Source: Actinomycetales bacterium
GTDB taxonomy: Bacteria; Actinomycetota; Actinomycetes; Actinomycetales; JAHECE01
DNA length: 63,876 bases
Assembly: GCA_029975645.1 (NCBI GenBank)
Contig: JARKOU010000086.1
Span: forward strand, 1-63,876
Direction of reading: 5' to 3'
The notes below the pieces were generated by a model that saw only the letters and a program-made list of their open reading frames with translations, made no database searches and was not told the origin of the DNA. The first letter of the stretch is position 1; the number at the start of each line of letters is the position of its first letter. The position numbers and the translations under genes are program-made. Below are positions 37,191-46,304 of this stretch, in pieces.

Positions 37191-37568
37191 ATGGCATTCG
37201 AGGCGGCCACTCACTACGACGTCGTCGGGGCGGGTATCCGAGCGGTGGTCGACACGAGCGGGATCGCCGGCCTGCCCGTCGTCAGCATGAACGTCGACGG
37301 GCGCACGATCGACGGGGCCACAGTGGCGTCCGGTCCGGAAGGACTGACGGTCGACGGTGTGGTCGGCGAGATCCTCGACAAGGAGACGGTGCTCGTCCGA
37401 CTTGTGCTCCCGCGTGTGAACGTGGCGGGGGAGGAGGAGCTGTTCGCGGGGCTTGCCCTGCTCACCACGGCGCGCACGTCGATCGGCGGGCCGGGTCTGG
37501 TGCAGGGAGCGATCCATCTCTACGACGTCCGTCCGCTCGCGGGCGTCGCGTCTGTCGTGGAGTCGTAA
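37191..37568 (+). CDS. Hypothetical protein
   Basis: 125-aa ORF with coding-like composition and ATG start. Confidence 0.65.
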   Translation: MAFEAATHYDVVGAGIRAVVDTSGIAGLPVVSMNVDGRTIDGATVASGPEGLTVDGVVGEILDKETVLVRLVLPRVNVAGEEELFAGLALLTTARTSIGGPGLVQGAIHLYDVRPLAGVASVVES

Positions 37569-37603
37569 TCGTCCGAACGAACCGGGCGAGAGCGCCCCAG
37601 ACG

Positions 37604-37634
37604 GAGGGGGCGCCGCGACCTGCGGCGCCCCCTC
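37604..37634. terminator. Bidirectional intrinsic-terminator-like hairpin
   Basis: Perfect 13-bp stem GAGGGGGCGCCGC-gacct-GCGGCGCCCCCTC between convergent stop codons (37568, 37681). Confidence 0.65.
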
Positions 37635-37680
37635 GGTGGGTGGGTCCTGTGACGTTGTCAGGCTATGCGCTCGGCCGGAT

Positions 37681-38271
37681 TCAGCCGAGCAACGCGGCCG
37701 GGTCCACGTCCGGCGGCACGATGACGGCGTCGATGACGTGGATGACGCCGTTCGAGGCCATGACGTCCGTGGCGATGACGTTCGCGCCGTTGACCTTGAC
37801 GCCGCCGTCGGTGGTGATCGTGATGTTCTGACCCTCGACGGTCGCCACGTCACCGGCGGTCACCATGTCCGAGGTGACCTCGCCTTCGAGCACGTGGTAG
37901 GTCAGGATCTTGACGAGCGCGTCCTTGTTCTCCGGCAGGAGCAGGGCGTCGAGCAGGCCCGCCGGGAGCGCCGCGAAGGCGTCGTTGGTCGGCGCGAAGA
38001 CCGTGAACGGTCCGTCGCCGCTCAGGGTCTCGGCGAGCCCGGCCGCCTGGACGGCCGCGACGAGGGTGGAGAAGTCCTCGTTCCCGACGGCGACGTCGAC
38101 GATCGTGCCGGGCGCCTCGGCCTCCGCCGGAGCCTCGGTGGTCTCGGCCGCCATCGTCTCCTCGGCCGCGGCGGTGGTCTCCGTGCTCTCGGATTCGTCC
38201 GTACCGCTCGCGCAGCCGGCCAGGATCAGAACGGCGGCCACTGCGGCGGTTCCTGCGAGCTTGAGCCTCAT
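37681..38271 (-). CDS. Fasciclin-domain lipoprotein
   Basis: Lipobox [30 protein letters not shown]...[10 protein letters not shown]...[30 protein letters not shown]-like pattern. Confidence 0.92.
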   Translation of the reverse strand: MRLKLAGTAAVAAVLILAGCASGTDESESTETTAAAEETMAAETTEAPAEAEAPGTIVDVAVGNEDFSTLVAAVQAAGLAETLSGDGPFTVFAPTNDAFAALPAGLLDALLLPENKDALVKILTYHVLEGEVTSDMVTAGDVATVEGQNITITTDGGVKVNGANVIATDVMASNGVIHVIDAVIVPPDVDPAALLG

Positions 38272-38476
38272 GGTGTTTCCCTCCCAACTAGTGGACTGCG
38301 TCCCTCGCAGCTATCCGGTATTCGGGGGGAGGTCCGCTCCTGGATGCAGCGGGATTCACGAACTCGGGATCGTTACTCAACCGTGACCTTCCTGGTGAAC
38401 TGGTCTCTCGGGCGGGGCGGCGCCGTCGTCGTCCCATCCGGGCCCGGCGCGCAAGGGGCGATGGAAAGATCGCCGC

Positions 38477-39871
38477 ATGGCTGCCGACACCCCGATCGAG
38501 ACCCGTTCGCTCGTGATCTACCAGGTCTTCCCGCGCAACTACGGCCCCACGGGGACGCTCGCGGACGTCACGGCGGACCTCGACCGCATCGCGGCGCTCG
38601 GTGTCGACGTGCTGTACCTCCTCCCGATCCATCCGATCGGGGTGGCGGGCCGGAAGGGTTCCGCGGGGAGCCCGTACGCGATCCGGGACTACCGCGCGCT
38701 CAACTCGGACCTGGGGTCGGAGGAGGACTTCGACGCGTTGGTGGAGGCGGCGCACGCCGCCGGGCTGAAGGTGATGCTCGACGTCGTCTTCAACCACACG
38801 TCGCAGGACAGCGTGCTGGTGGACGAGCACCCGGAGTTCTTCCACCGCGACGCGGACGGCGTCCCGTACACCACGGTGCCGGCGTGGACCGACATCATCG
38901 ACCTCGCCCACCCGAACCCGGACCTGACGCGATACCTCATCGACTCGCTCGCGATCTGGGTGCGCCGCGGCGTCGACGGTTTCCGCTGCGACGTCGCCTC
39001 GCTGGTGCCGGTGGACTTCTGGGTGCAGGCGCGCGCGGAACTCGCGCAGATCAAGCCGGGGCTGGTGTGGATGGCGGAGACCGTCCACCCGATGATGGTC
39101 GAGAACCGTCGCGCCACCGGCCTGCCCACCGCCGGCGACGGCGAGATGTTCGCGGCCTTCGACATCGAGTACCAGTACGACCTCTGGTCCATCTGGCAGG
39201 CGGCGGTGGCCGGGCAGGTGCCGGTGGGGCGCTTCCTGGAGATGCTGCGGTGGCAGGACGCGACGCTGCCCGGCAACTACGCGAAGTTGCGGTTCGTGGA
39301 GAACCACGACCAGTACCGGATCGCGTACTTCGCGCCGTCGCGGGCGCAGGCGCTGGCGTGGACGGCGTTCATGGCGTGCGCGCGGGGCCCGTTCATGATC
39401 TACGCGGGGCAGGAGTCCGGGGCTCGGAAGTGGCCCTCGCTCTTCGAACCCGACCCCGTCGAGTGGGGCACCTACGAGTTGACGGGTGTCCTGGCGGCGC
39501 TTGCCGGGCTCAAGAAGCACCCGGCGATGCGGACGGGGGAGTTCTGGGTCCTGGCCGACGAGCCCTGCATCCAGACCGCGTGGGCCCGCCTCGACGGCGA
39601 GGCGCTCGTGCCCGTGTCCGACGGCGGGGCCGGGCTGTACGGGATCTTCAACGTGGCCGCGGTGCCGCCCGGGGGCGCGGTCGCGGTCCAGTTGCCCGAC
39701 GGGGAGTACGTGGACCTGCTCACGGGTTCGGTGGTGCCCGTGTCCGACGGCGCCGCGCCGGTTCCGGAGTCTGCGGTGGTGCTCGCGTTCGCCGAGGGAT
39801 TCGACGCCGCGCTGTGGAAGTCGCCGCTGCTGGACGTGTTCCTGCACGTGGAGACGCTCGGGGACGAGTGA
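38477..39871 (+). CDS. GH13 alpha-amylase-family glycosidase
   Basis: LVIYQVFPRNYGPTGTLADV...MLDVVFNHTSQDS...GFRCDVASLVP...WMAETVHP...VENHDQYRIA. Confidence 0.92.
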   Translation: MAADTPIETRSLVIYQVFPRNYGPTGTLADVTADLDRIAALGVDVLYLLPIHPIGVAGRKGSAGSPYAIRDYRALNSDLGSEEDFDALVEAAHAAGLKVMLDVVFNHTSQDSVLVDEHPEFFHRDADGVPYTTVPAWTDIIDLAHPNPDLTRYLIDSLAIWVRRGVDGFRCDVASLVPVDFWVQARAELAQIKPGLVWMAETVHPMMVENRRATGLPTAGDGEMFAAFDIEYQYDLWSIWQAAVAGQVPVGRFLEMLRWQDATLPGNYAKLRFVENHDQYRIAYFAPSRAQALAWTAFMACARGPFMIYAGQESGARKWPSLFEPDPVEWGTYELTGVLAALAGLKKHPAMRTGEFWVLADEPCIQTAWARLDGEALVPVSDGGAGLYGIFNVAAVPPGGAVAVQLPDGEYVDLLTGSVVPVSDGAAPVPESAVVLAFAEGFDAALWKSPLLDVFLHVETLGDE

Positions 39872-39896
39872 GCCCGGTCTGTTGTCCGCTGGTCCG

Positions 39897-40406
39897 CTAG
39901 TCCGCCGCGCTGATGACGAACGCGTGGCGGACGGTGGCCTCGGAGCCCGCGGCGTCGTACGCCGTCACTACCAGCAGGAACTCATCCCCGACGCGTTCTG
40001 GGTCGGTCGGCTCCACGTAGACCTGGTCGGTCTGAACGAAGTCGTCGAAGGTGCCCGTGCCGAAACCGGCGATCGACCACTCAACCGTGCGGGCTGACGG
40101 GCTGATGATCGTGAAGTAGGTCCGGGTCCCGAGCGCTGCTGCGCTGGGGCCGTCGATCTCCAGGGCGACGGTGGGAGTTGGCGCGGCTGCGGGGGTTGGG
40201 TCTGCGGGGGTTTGACCTGCGGGGGTTTGGCTCGACGTCGGCGTCGTGACCCCCGCGACCGGGGCCCCGTCGTCCGAACCGAAGGGGAGGAGCCCGAGCA
40301 CTCCGGCGATCACTGCGGCGAGAACCGTGGCGACACCACCGATGATGGCGACCACGACCTGCGTGTCGAGGCTCCCGTCGCTGTTCCGACGCAGGAAAGC
40401 GCTCAT
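39897..40406 (-). CDS. Hypothetical membrane-anchored protein with Ig-like C-terminal domain
   Basis: TM VVVAIIGGVATVLAAVIAGVLGLL, Pro/Thr linker, beta-rich C-terminus; ATG at 40406 preferred. Confidence 0.65.
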   Translation of the reverse strand: MSAFLRRNSDGSLDTQVVVAIIGGVATVLAAVIAGVLGLLPFGSDDGAPVAGVTTPTSSQTPAGQTPADPTPAAAPTPTVALEIDGPSAAALGTRTYFTIISPSARTVEWSIAGFGTGTFDDFVQTDQVYVEPTDPERVGDEFLLVVTAYDAAGSEATVRHAFVISAAD

Positions 40407-40508
40407 CGCACCCCCCTCCCGCCGTAGACGTCTCATGGTCGCATCGAGCCGTCAGCCCCTCGTGCTTGTCGAGGCCCGTGGCCATATGACGGAACGGGAT
40501 TGACGGAG

Positions 40509-40543
40509 GTTCGAACAGGTGTAGTATAGACACATGTTCGAAC
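40509..40543. promoter_or_regulatory. 35-bp inverted repeat GTTCGAACAGGTGT-N7-ACACATGTTCGAAC overlapping the ATG, with -10-like TAGTAT
   Basis: Arms match at 13/14 positions; right arm spans the start codon at 40534; possible leaderless promoter. Confidence 0.55.
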
Positions 40544-42714
40544 GCGAGGGGGTGCGCCCCGCAGATGCGCCGGGATGCCCTCCGTGGTGGGGTCGGCATG
40601 ATGAAGAAGTCGCCTTCATCGCGGCGCTGAACGCCGAGTTGGTGGCCGAAGGCTACGGCGAGGGCGAGAGCTGGAGCGAGGGCGAAAGCGAGGATTGGGA
40701 GGAAGGCTGGGATGGGGGCGAGGACGAGGCCGCTGAGGGAGGGCCGTCGGGCCACGATCTGCTGGATGCCCACCGACGCGATCACGATCTGCTCGATCCC
40801 CGACGACTCGATGCCGGACGACTCGATGCCGGACGGCTCGAATCCCGACGGGTCGATCCCCGACGACTCGACCCTGAACCTCTCGACGGGGACCCGCTCG
40901 ACCCGCTCCGGCGCCTCGACGCGGAGGCGATCGCAGGAATGACGCCGGGGGCCGGCCTCGCGTTCACGCTCGAGCAGGCGGACGTCACCTCGGTCGACAC
41001 CTACGGCGTGGTGGAGGTCGTCGCGGCGTGGTTCCGCGTGATCGGGTGGGCGCAGGCGGGCATGGCACGCGCCGCGGCCGAACTGCACCGTCGCGTCCTT
41101 CCGTACGAGGTCTCGCCCGCCGTGACGCATCGTGTGGTTCGCGGGCGTCGATCCGCGGGTCGCACCGGTGCCGCAGCTCATGAGATCGCGGTGCGGTTAG
41201 GGCTCACGAGGCAGGCGGCGCAGGCCGTGATCGACGACGGCCTGGCCTTCGAGGAGGCGCTCGCGCCGGTCGGCGAGTTCCTGGCGAGCGGCCGGATCGA
41301 TCTCGCGCGGGCGCGCGCCTTCGTGGACGCCCTTGGCGACTCACCGGCCCCGACGGCGGTCGACGTGCAGCAGGTCGTCCTCCCGCGCGCTCCGAGCCGT
41401 ACGGCGCCCGAGGTGCGGCGTGATCTCGCCGCCGCGCTCATCGCCGTCGACCCCGCCGAAGCCACGGCGCGCCATGCCCGGGCTCGCGACGGCCGCAGGG
41501 TCAACCACCCCTCCGTGCTGCCCGACGGCATGGCGGCGCTCTACGCGGTCATGCCGGCCGTGGACCTGGCGGCGCTCGACATCGCCCTGGACGCGGCGGC
41601 CCGGACGGCCAAGGCCGGAGGTGACCCGCGCACCATGGACCAGCTCCGGGCCGATGCGCTCGCTGCGGTCGGTCACAACGCCCTGGCCACGGGCTGGATC
41701 GGTCGGGCGCCGGCGCCTGCGCCCGCGTCGGTGCCGCTCGTGGCGGTTCCCGTAGGGCCGGTTCCCGCGAAGCCCGTGCCCGCCGGGTTGGTGCCTGGCG
41801 AGCCGGTGCCCGCCGAGCGTGTAGTCGCCGACGCAGTTCCCCTGGAGCCAGTGCCTGCCGAGCCAGTGCACGCGGAGCCGTTGCCTGCCGAGGTGGTGCC
41901 TTCCGACTCGTTGCCGGCAGCGGTGCCTCCCGCGGAGCCGTTGCCTGCCGGGCCGGTTTCTGCCGACTCAGTGCGAGAAGCGCCGGTTCCCGCGGGGCCG
42001 GTTCCCGCGGGGCCGGCGGTCACGACGGGCGGTCAGTGCTTCCGCCTCGGCTCGATCGGCGGGCGACCGGCGCGAATCGCCGTCACCGTTCCGTTGAGCG
42101 TGCTCATGGGCGCTGACGAGGAGGCCGAGGAAGCCCCGCTCAGGCGTTGGGATCCGGGCGCTTCCGCTCCGCTCCAGCCGGTGAGGCCCGGCGAGGTCGC
42201 CGTGCTCGAGGGGTATGGCCCGGTCACGCCGGATGTGGCCCGCGCGCTCGCCATGGGCGGGGTATGGCAGCGCCTCGTGACGGACCCGACCAGCGGCACC
42301 GTGCTCGACGTCGGCCGCACCCGGTACACGCCCCCACCCGAGATGGCCGACCTCGTGCGCGCCCGCGACCGCTACTGCGTCCGTCCAGGCTGCGGCACGC
42401 GTGCACAGGGCTGCGACCTCGACCACACCACGCCGTTCCACCTCGGCGGACGCACGGCCGTGGACAATCTCGGGGCGCTGTGCGCGAGCGACCACGCACT
42501 CAAGACCGACGGCGTCTACCGGGTCGAGCAGCCGGAGGCGGGGGTGTTCGTGTTCCACCTGCCGTCCGGGCACTCCTACCGCAGGGCGAGAGACGGATCA
42601 ACGACGATGCTCGGGCGTGGCACGGAAGATCCTCGGCAGGACGGCGACCTGGATCACAACGTGGACGGCCCGCCGAGCGTGGACAGGGGCGATGTCGGAC
42701 CGCCGCCGTTCTGA
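40534..42714 (+). CDS. DUF222 (13E12-type) HNH endonuclease-domain protein with two pentapeptide-repeat insertions
   Basis: C-terminal RDRYCVRPGCGTRAQGCDLDHTTPFHLGGRTAVDNLGALCASDHALK (HNH); DUF222-like helical region; repeats at about 40800-40904 and 41740-42020. Confidence 0.88.
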   Translation: MFEREGVRPADAPGCPPWWGRHDEEVAFIAALNAELVAEGYGEGESWSEGESEDWEEGWDGGEDEAAEGGPSGHDLLDAHRRDHDLLDPRRLDAGRLDAGRLESRRVDPRRLDPEPLDGDPLDPLRRLDAEAIAGMTPGAGLAFTLEQADVTSVDTYGVVEVVAAWFRVIGWAQAGMARAAAELHRRVLPYEVSPAVTHRVVRGRRSAGRTGAAAHEIAVRLGLTRQAAQAVIDDGLAFEEALAPVGEFLASGRIDLARARAFVDALGDSPAPTAVDVQQVVLPRAPSRTAPEVRRDLAAALIAVDPAEATARHARARDGRRVNHPSVLPDGMAALYAVMPAVDLAALDIALDAAARTAKAGGDPRTMDQLRADALAAVGHNALATGWIGRAPAPAPASVPLVAVPVGPVPAKPVPAGLVPGEPVPAERVVADAVPLEPVPAEPVHAEPLPAEVVPSDSLPAAVPPAEPLPAGPVSADSVREAPVPAGPVPAGPAVTTGGQCFRLGSIGGRPARIAVTVPLSVLMGADEEAEEAPLRRWDPGASAPLQPVRPGEVAVLEGYGPVTPDVARALAMGGVWQRLVTDPTSGTVLDVGRTRYTPPPEMADLVRARDRYCVRPGCGTRAQGCDLDHTTPFHLGGRTAVDNLGALCASDHALKTDGVYRVEQPEAGVFVFHLPSGHSYRRARDGSTTMLGRGTEDPRQDGDLDHNVDGPPSVDRGDVGPPPF
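40800..40904 (+). repeat. 15-bp in-frame minisatellite (about 7 units) encoding RLDxx pentapeptides
   Basis: Units ccgacgactcgatgc, cggacgactcgatgc, cggacggctcgaatc, ccgacgggtcgatcc, ccgacgactcgaccc and two degenerate units. Confidence 0.75.
41740..42020 (+). repeat. Degenerate 15-bp in-frame repeat encoding PVPAx/EPLPAx pentapeptides
   Basis: Translation VPVGPVPAKPVPAGLVPGEPVPAERVVADAVPLEPVPAEPVHAEPLPAE...PVPAGPVPAGPA. Confidence 0.75.
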
Positions 42715-42725
42715 TCGGCCGGGTC

Positions 42726-42851
42726 TCGCGGGCTTTCGGTGGCGGACCGGCGCTGGCGGACCTGCCCTGGCGGACTTTCCGTGGGGGATCTGTGGTGGCC
42801 GGCGGGCGATGGCGGACCGGCGATGGCCAACCGGCGCTGACGGAGCTGCGC
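42726..42851 (+). repeat. 14-bp tandem repeat array (about 9 degenerate units, consensus TGGCGGACCGGCGC)
   Basis: Phased reading: tcgcgggctttcgg|tggcggaccggcgc|tggcggacctgccc|tggcggactttccg|tgggggatctgtgg|tggccggcgggcga|tggcggaccggcga|tggccaaccggcgc|tgacggagctgcgc. Confidence 0.75.
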
Positions 42852-42999
42852 CGACGCGTGGCGGCATGATGCGTTCGGTCCGATCGGCGGGCAGGATCCG
42901 GCTCGCCAGCAGCGGATTCCCGGCGGAACGCGTATGTTGGCGGCACGTCGCTGCCACCGACGATCAGCACCGCCGGTGCCACCCAAGGAGGGCGTGTCC

Positions 43000-44259
43000 G
43001 TGTCCGAGATGACTCCGTCGCAACCAGGTGCCGAGCAGATGGCGGCACTCGCGCCGCCGGAGCCCGAGCCGGCCCTGACGCTCACCGCGCCTGCGCCGGT
43101 GGCCACGGTGGCGGCGACCTCGGCGCCGAAGATGGCGCCCGCCGTCGACCCGGCAGTGCTTCCGGCGCTCGACGCCAAGGTGACCGGATTCGTCACGTCA
43201 CTCCTGTCCACGGCACCCCACTCACCGGAGTTCGCAGCCAAGGCCGGCGACGTCCGGGCGATGGGTGACGCCGACATCCGGAACGCCGCCGAGAGCTCCA
43301 ACCGCCTCCTGAAGTCGCCGGTCCGGGCGATCACCGAGGGCGGGCTTGCCTCGGGATCCAAGGTGGGCACCACGCTCGTGGAACTGCGCCGGACGATCGA
43401 GGACCTCGACCCCTCGCAGGCCGCGTCGCCGCGCAAGATCCTCGGCATGATCCCGTTCGGGGACAAGATCACCGACTACTTCCGCAAGTACCAGAGCGCG
43501 CAGAGCCACCTCGACGCGATCCTCCACGCCCTGCGGGACGGGCAGGACGAACTGCGCAAGGACAACGCGGCCCTCAACCTCGAGAAGCGCGAGTTGTGGG
43601 ACGCGATGGGCCGGCTCAACCAGTACGTGTACATCGCGGAACGCCTCGACGCGACGCTGAGCGCGCACATCTCCGACCTGCAGGCAACTGACCTCGAGCG
43701 TGCCAAGTCGCTTCGCGAGGACGTCCTCTTCTACGTCCGACAGAAGCACCAGGACCTGCTCACGCAACTCGCGGTCTCGATCCAGAACTACCTGGCGATC
43801 GACGTCGTCATCAAGAACAACCTGGAACTGGTCAAGGGCGTGGACCGCGCGTCGACCACCACGATCTCCGCGCTGCGTACGGCGGTGATCGTCGCCCAGG
43901 CGCTCGGCAACCAGAAGCTAGTCCTGGACCAGATCACCGCGCTGAACACGACGACGTCGGACATGATCGAGCGGACGTCCCGGCTCCTCAAGGACAACTC
44001 CGTGCGCATCCAGGAGCAGGCCGCGTCCGCGACGATCGGCCTGCCGCAGCTCCAGGCCGCGTTCGCGAACATCTACGCCACCATGGACGCGATCGACCAG
44101 TTCAAGGTCCAGGCCCTCGACAACATGGCCGCGACAATCGGCACGCTCGAGACCGAGGTCGAGAAGTCGCGGTCCTACCTCAAGCGGGTCCAGCAGCAAG
44201 ACGAGCGGGTGGCCGCCGGCTCGCTCGAACTCGACCTCGGCCGGGGTCAGCGGCGCTGA
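43000..44259 (+). CDS. TelA-like toxic anion resistance protein
   Basis: ILGMIPFGDKITDYFRKYQSAQSHLDAILHALRDGQDELRKDNAAL...VVIKNNLELVKGVDRASTTTISALRTAVIVAQALGNQKLVLDQI; AAGGAGG ribosome-binding site upstream of GTG. Confidence 0.9.
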   Translation: MSEMTPSQPGAEQMAALAPPEPEPALTLTAPAPVATVAATSAPKMAPAVDPAVLPALDAKVTGFVTSLLSTAPHSPEFAAKAGDVRAMGDADIRNAAESSNRLLKSPVRAITEGGLASGSKVGTTLVELRRTIEDLDPSQAASPRKILGMIPFGDKITDYFRKYQSAQSHLDAILHALRDGQDELRKDNAALNLEKRELWDAMGRLNQYVYIAERLDATLSAHISDLQATDLERAKSLREDVLFYVRQKHQDLLTQLAVSIQNYLAIDVVIKNNLELVKGVDRASTTTISALRTAVIVAQALGNQKLVLDQITALNTTTSDMIERTSRLLKDNSVRIQEQAASATIGLPQLQAAFANIYATMDAIDQFKVQALDNMAATIGTLETEVEKSRSYLKRVQQQDERVAAGSLELDLGRGQRR

Positions 44260-44304
44260 GCGGCGACGGAACGAGGGACGTGACGGCAGCAGGGGACGGG
44301 CAGG

Positions 44305-44883
44305 ATGGCCTGGCTGGGCGATCTCATCGCGAAGGTCACCGGGCGTGAGCGTGCCGCGGACCCGGGGGAGCGCCTCGTCCTGCCGCCGCCACCCACCAGC
44401 GCCGACCTCCTCGCGTCTCTCGACCGCGTGGAGGCCATGGTCGCCGACGCCGCCGTGCCGGCTCCCGTACGGTCCCGGGTTTCCCGGGTGAGCCGAACGG
44501 TCCGCGACACGATCCCGAGGCTCGACCGCCTCGGCTCGGGCAGCCCGCAGGCGTACTCGGTCATGGCGACCGCCACGGACTACCTCCCCGAGGCCATCGG
44601 CGGCTACCTGCGCCTGCCGCGGGACTGGGCGAACAGCCGCCCCGTCGACGGCGGTCGCACGTCGCTCATGGTTCTCATCGACCAACTCGATCTCCTCGCC
44701 CGCACCATGGACCAGGTGCTCGACGCCGTGAACCGGTCCGACGCCGCCGCTCTCGTGGCCCACGGCCGGTTCCTGGCGGAGAAGTTCGGGACGGGTTCGA
44801 CGGGCGGCATCCTGAACGCGGGTGACCTGAGCACGGGTAACCATGGCGTGGGCCGCCTCGCCCCGCCGGAGGCGGGACCGTGA
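44305..44883 (+). CDS. Hypothetical protein in TelA/PknG operon
   Basis: ATG start; stop overlaps the next GTG (44880); helical composition. Confidence 0.75.
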   Translation: MAWLGDLIAKVTGRERAADPGERLVLPPPPTSADLLASLDRVEAMVADAAVPAPVRSRVSRVSRTVRDTIPRLDRLGSGSPQAYSVMATATDYLPEAIGGYLRLPRDWANSRPVDGGRTSLMVLIDQLDLLARTMDQVLDAVNRSDAAALVAHGRFLAEKFGTGSTGGILNAGDLSTGNHGVGRLAPPEAGP

Positions 44884-46304
44884 GCGGCGCGGGACGCGGC
44901 GCGGGAGGCAGCGACACCATCCCCCTCTCCCAGGCGCTGGACCGCCTCGAGGCGGTCGGCACGTCGGCAGGGCTCGACGGTCCGGACGTCCGAGCGGAGG
45001 GCGCCGTGTTCGCCGCGGCGATCGCGGAGTCCGCGCCGGGTGCGGCCGCGGACTGGGGCGCCCAGACCGCGCGCGACGGCGCGGTGAGCAGCACCCAGGA
45101 CTTCTTCGACGCCGCGGTGCGCGGTCGCCGCTGGCGCGCGGCCCCCACCCGCCTTCTCGGCGACCTGGTGGCCTCCGGATCCCCTCACGCCACCGACTAC
45201 GCGCGTGCTCTGACGGACGTCGCCTCGGCCGCCTGCTCGCTGGGTGAACCCACCCTGCGCGTCATCGGCAACGCCTCCGTCGCCGCCGCGGCGCAACTGG
45301 GTGCGCTCCCGCAGCCGGAGATGCCGTCCGGCCAGCACGTGGAATTCCAGCACGTGGTAGCCAAGCACGTGGCAGGACCGACGACGGCGCCCACAGACCA
45401 GGACCCGGACGCCGTCGACCGCCGCCGCGCCGCAGAGGCCGCGCCCGAGGAACCGGCGCCGCCCACCACCCCGCCACCGAAGAAGTCGGTCGAGGAACTG
45501 CTCGCCGAGCTGGACGGCCTGGTCGGCCTGACGACGGTCAAGCGCGAGGTCCACCGGCAGGCGGCCGTGCTCCGCATCGAGAAACTGCGCTCCGAGCAGG
45601 GGCTCAAGGGCGTGACCATCACGCGGCACCTCGTCTTCACCGGCAACCCGGGCACGGGCAAGACCACGGTCGCCCGGTTGGTCGCCGGCATCTACGCCGC
45701 GCTGGGCCTGCTGTCCAAGGGCCACCTGGTGGAGGTGGACCGTTCGGAACTCGTGGCGGGCTACCTCGGCCAGACGGCGGCGAAGACCGCCGCCGTGGTC
45801 ACGGGCGCGCTCGGCGGAGTCCTCTTCATCGACGAGGCCTACGGCCTCACCGGTGACCAGTACGGCGACGAGGCGATCACCACCCTGGTCAAGGAGATGG
45901 AGGACCACCGCAGCGACCTCGTGGTGATCGTCGCCGGCTACCCGGGCCCGATGGCGCTGTTCATCGACGCCAACCCCGGCCTGGCGAGCCGTTTCCGCAC
46001 CACGATCCATTTCGACGACTACACCGACGACGAACTGGTCGCCATCTTCCAGCGCCTCGCGGCGGCGTCGGACTTCGAGCCCACGCCCGAGTGCCTGGAC
46101 CGCCTTCGCCAGATCCTGACCCTCACGCCGCGCGACGAGGGCTTCGGCAACGGCCGCTTCGTCCGCAACACGCTCGAGGGCGCGATCGGCCGCCTCGCGT
46201 GGCGGCTGCGCGACATCGAGGCACCCACCCTCGAGCAACTTCGCCTCCTCCTACCCGACGACCTCGACGACGGTTCCCTCGACCTCCCGGGAGGCCCGGC
46301 ATGA
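44880..46304 (+). CDS. CbxX/CfxQ (EccA-like) AAA+ ATPase
   Basis: LDGLVGLTTVKREVHRQAAVLRIEKLRSEQGLK...HLVFTGNPGTGKTTVARLVAGIYAALG...GVLFIDEAYGLTGDQYGDEAITTLVKEMEDHR. Confidence 0.92.
   Translation: MSGAGRGAGGSDTIPLSQALDRLEAVGTSAGLDGPDVRAEGAVFAAAIAESAPGAAADWGAQTARDGAVSSTQDFFDAAVRGRRWRAAPTRLLGDLVASGSPHATDYARALTDVASAACSLGEPTLRVIGNASVAAAAQLGALPQPEMPSGQHVEFQHVVAKHVAGPTTAPTDQDPDAVDRRRAAEAAPEEPAPPTTPPPKKSVEELLAELDGLVGLTTVKREVHRQAAVLRIEKLRSEQGLKGVTITRHLVFTGNPGTGKTTVARLVAGIYAALGLLSKGHLVEVDRSELVAGYLGQTAAKTAAVVTGALGGVLFIDEAYGLTGDQYGDEAITTLVKEMEDHRSDLVVIVAGYPGPMALFIDANPGLASRFRTTIHFDDYTDDELVAIFQRLAAASDFEPTPECLDRLRQILTLTPRDEGFGNGRFVRNTLEGAIGRLAWRLRDIEAPTLEQLRLLLPDDLDDGSLDLPGGPA

Noticed and set aside
40509-40543. 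Canonical SOS/LexA box upstream of the HNH gene
   Set aside because: Half-sites GTTCGAAC are present, but the spacing does not fit TCGAAC-N4-GTTCGA; reported instead as an unassigned inverted repeat.
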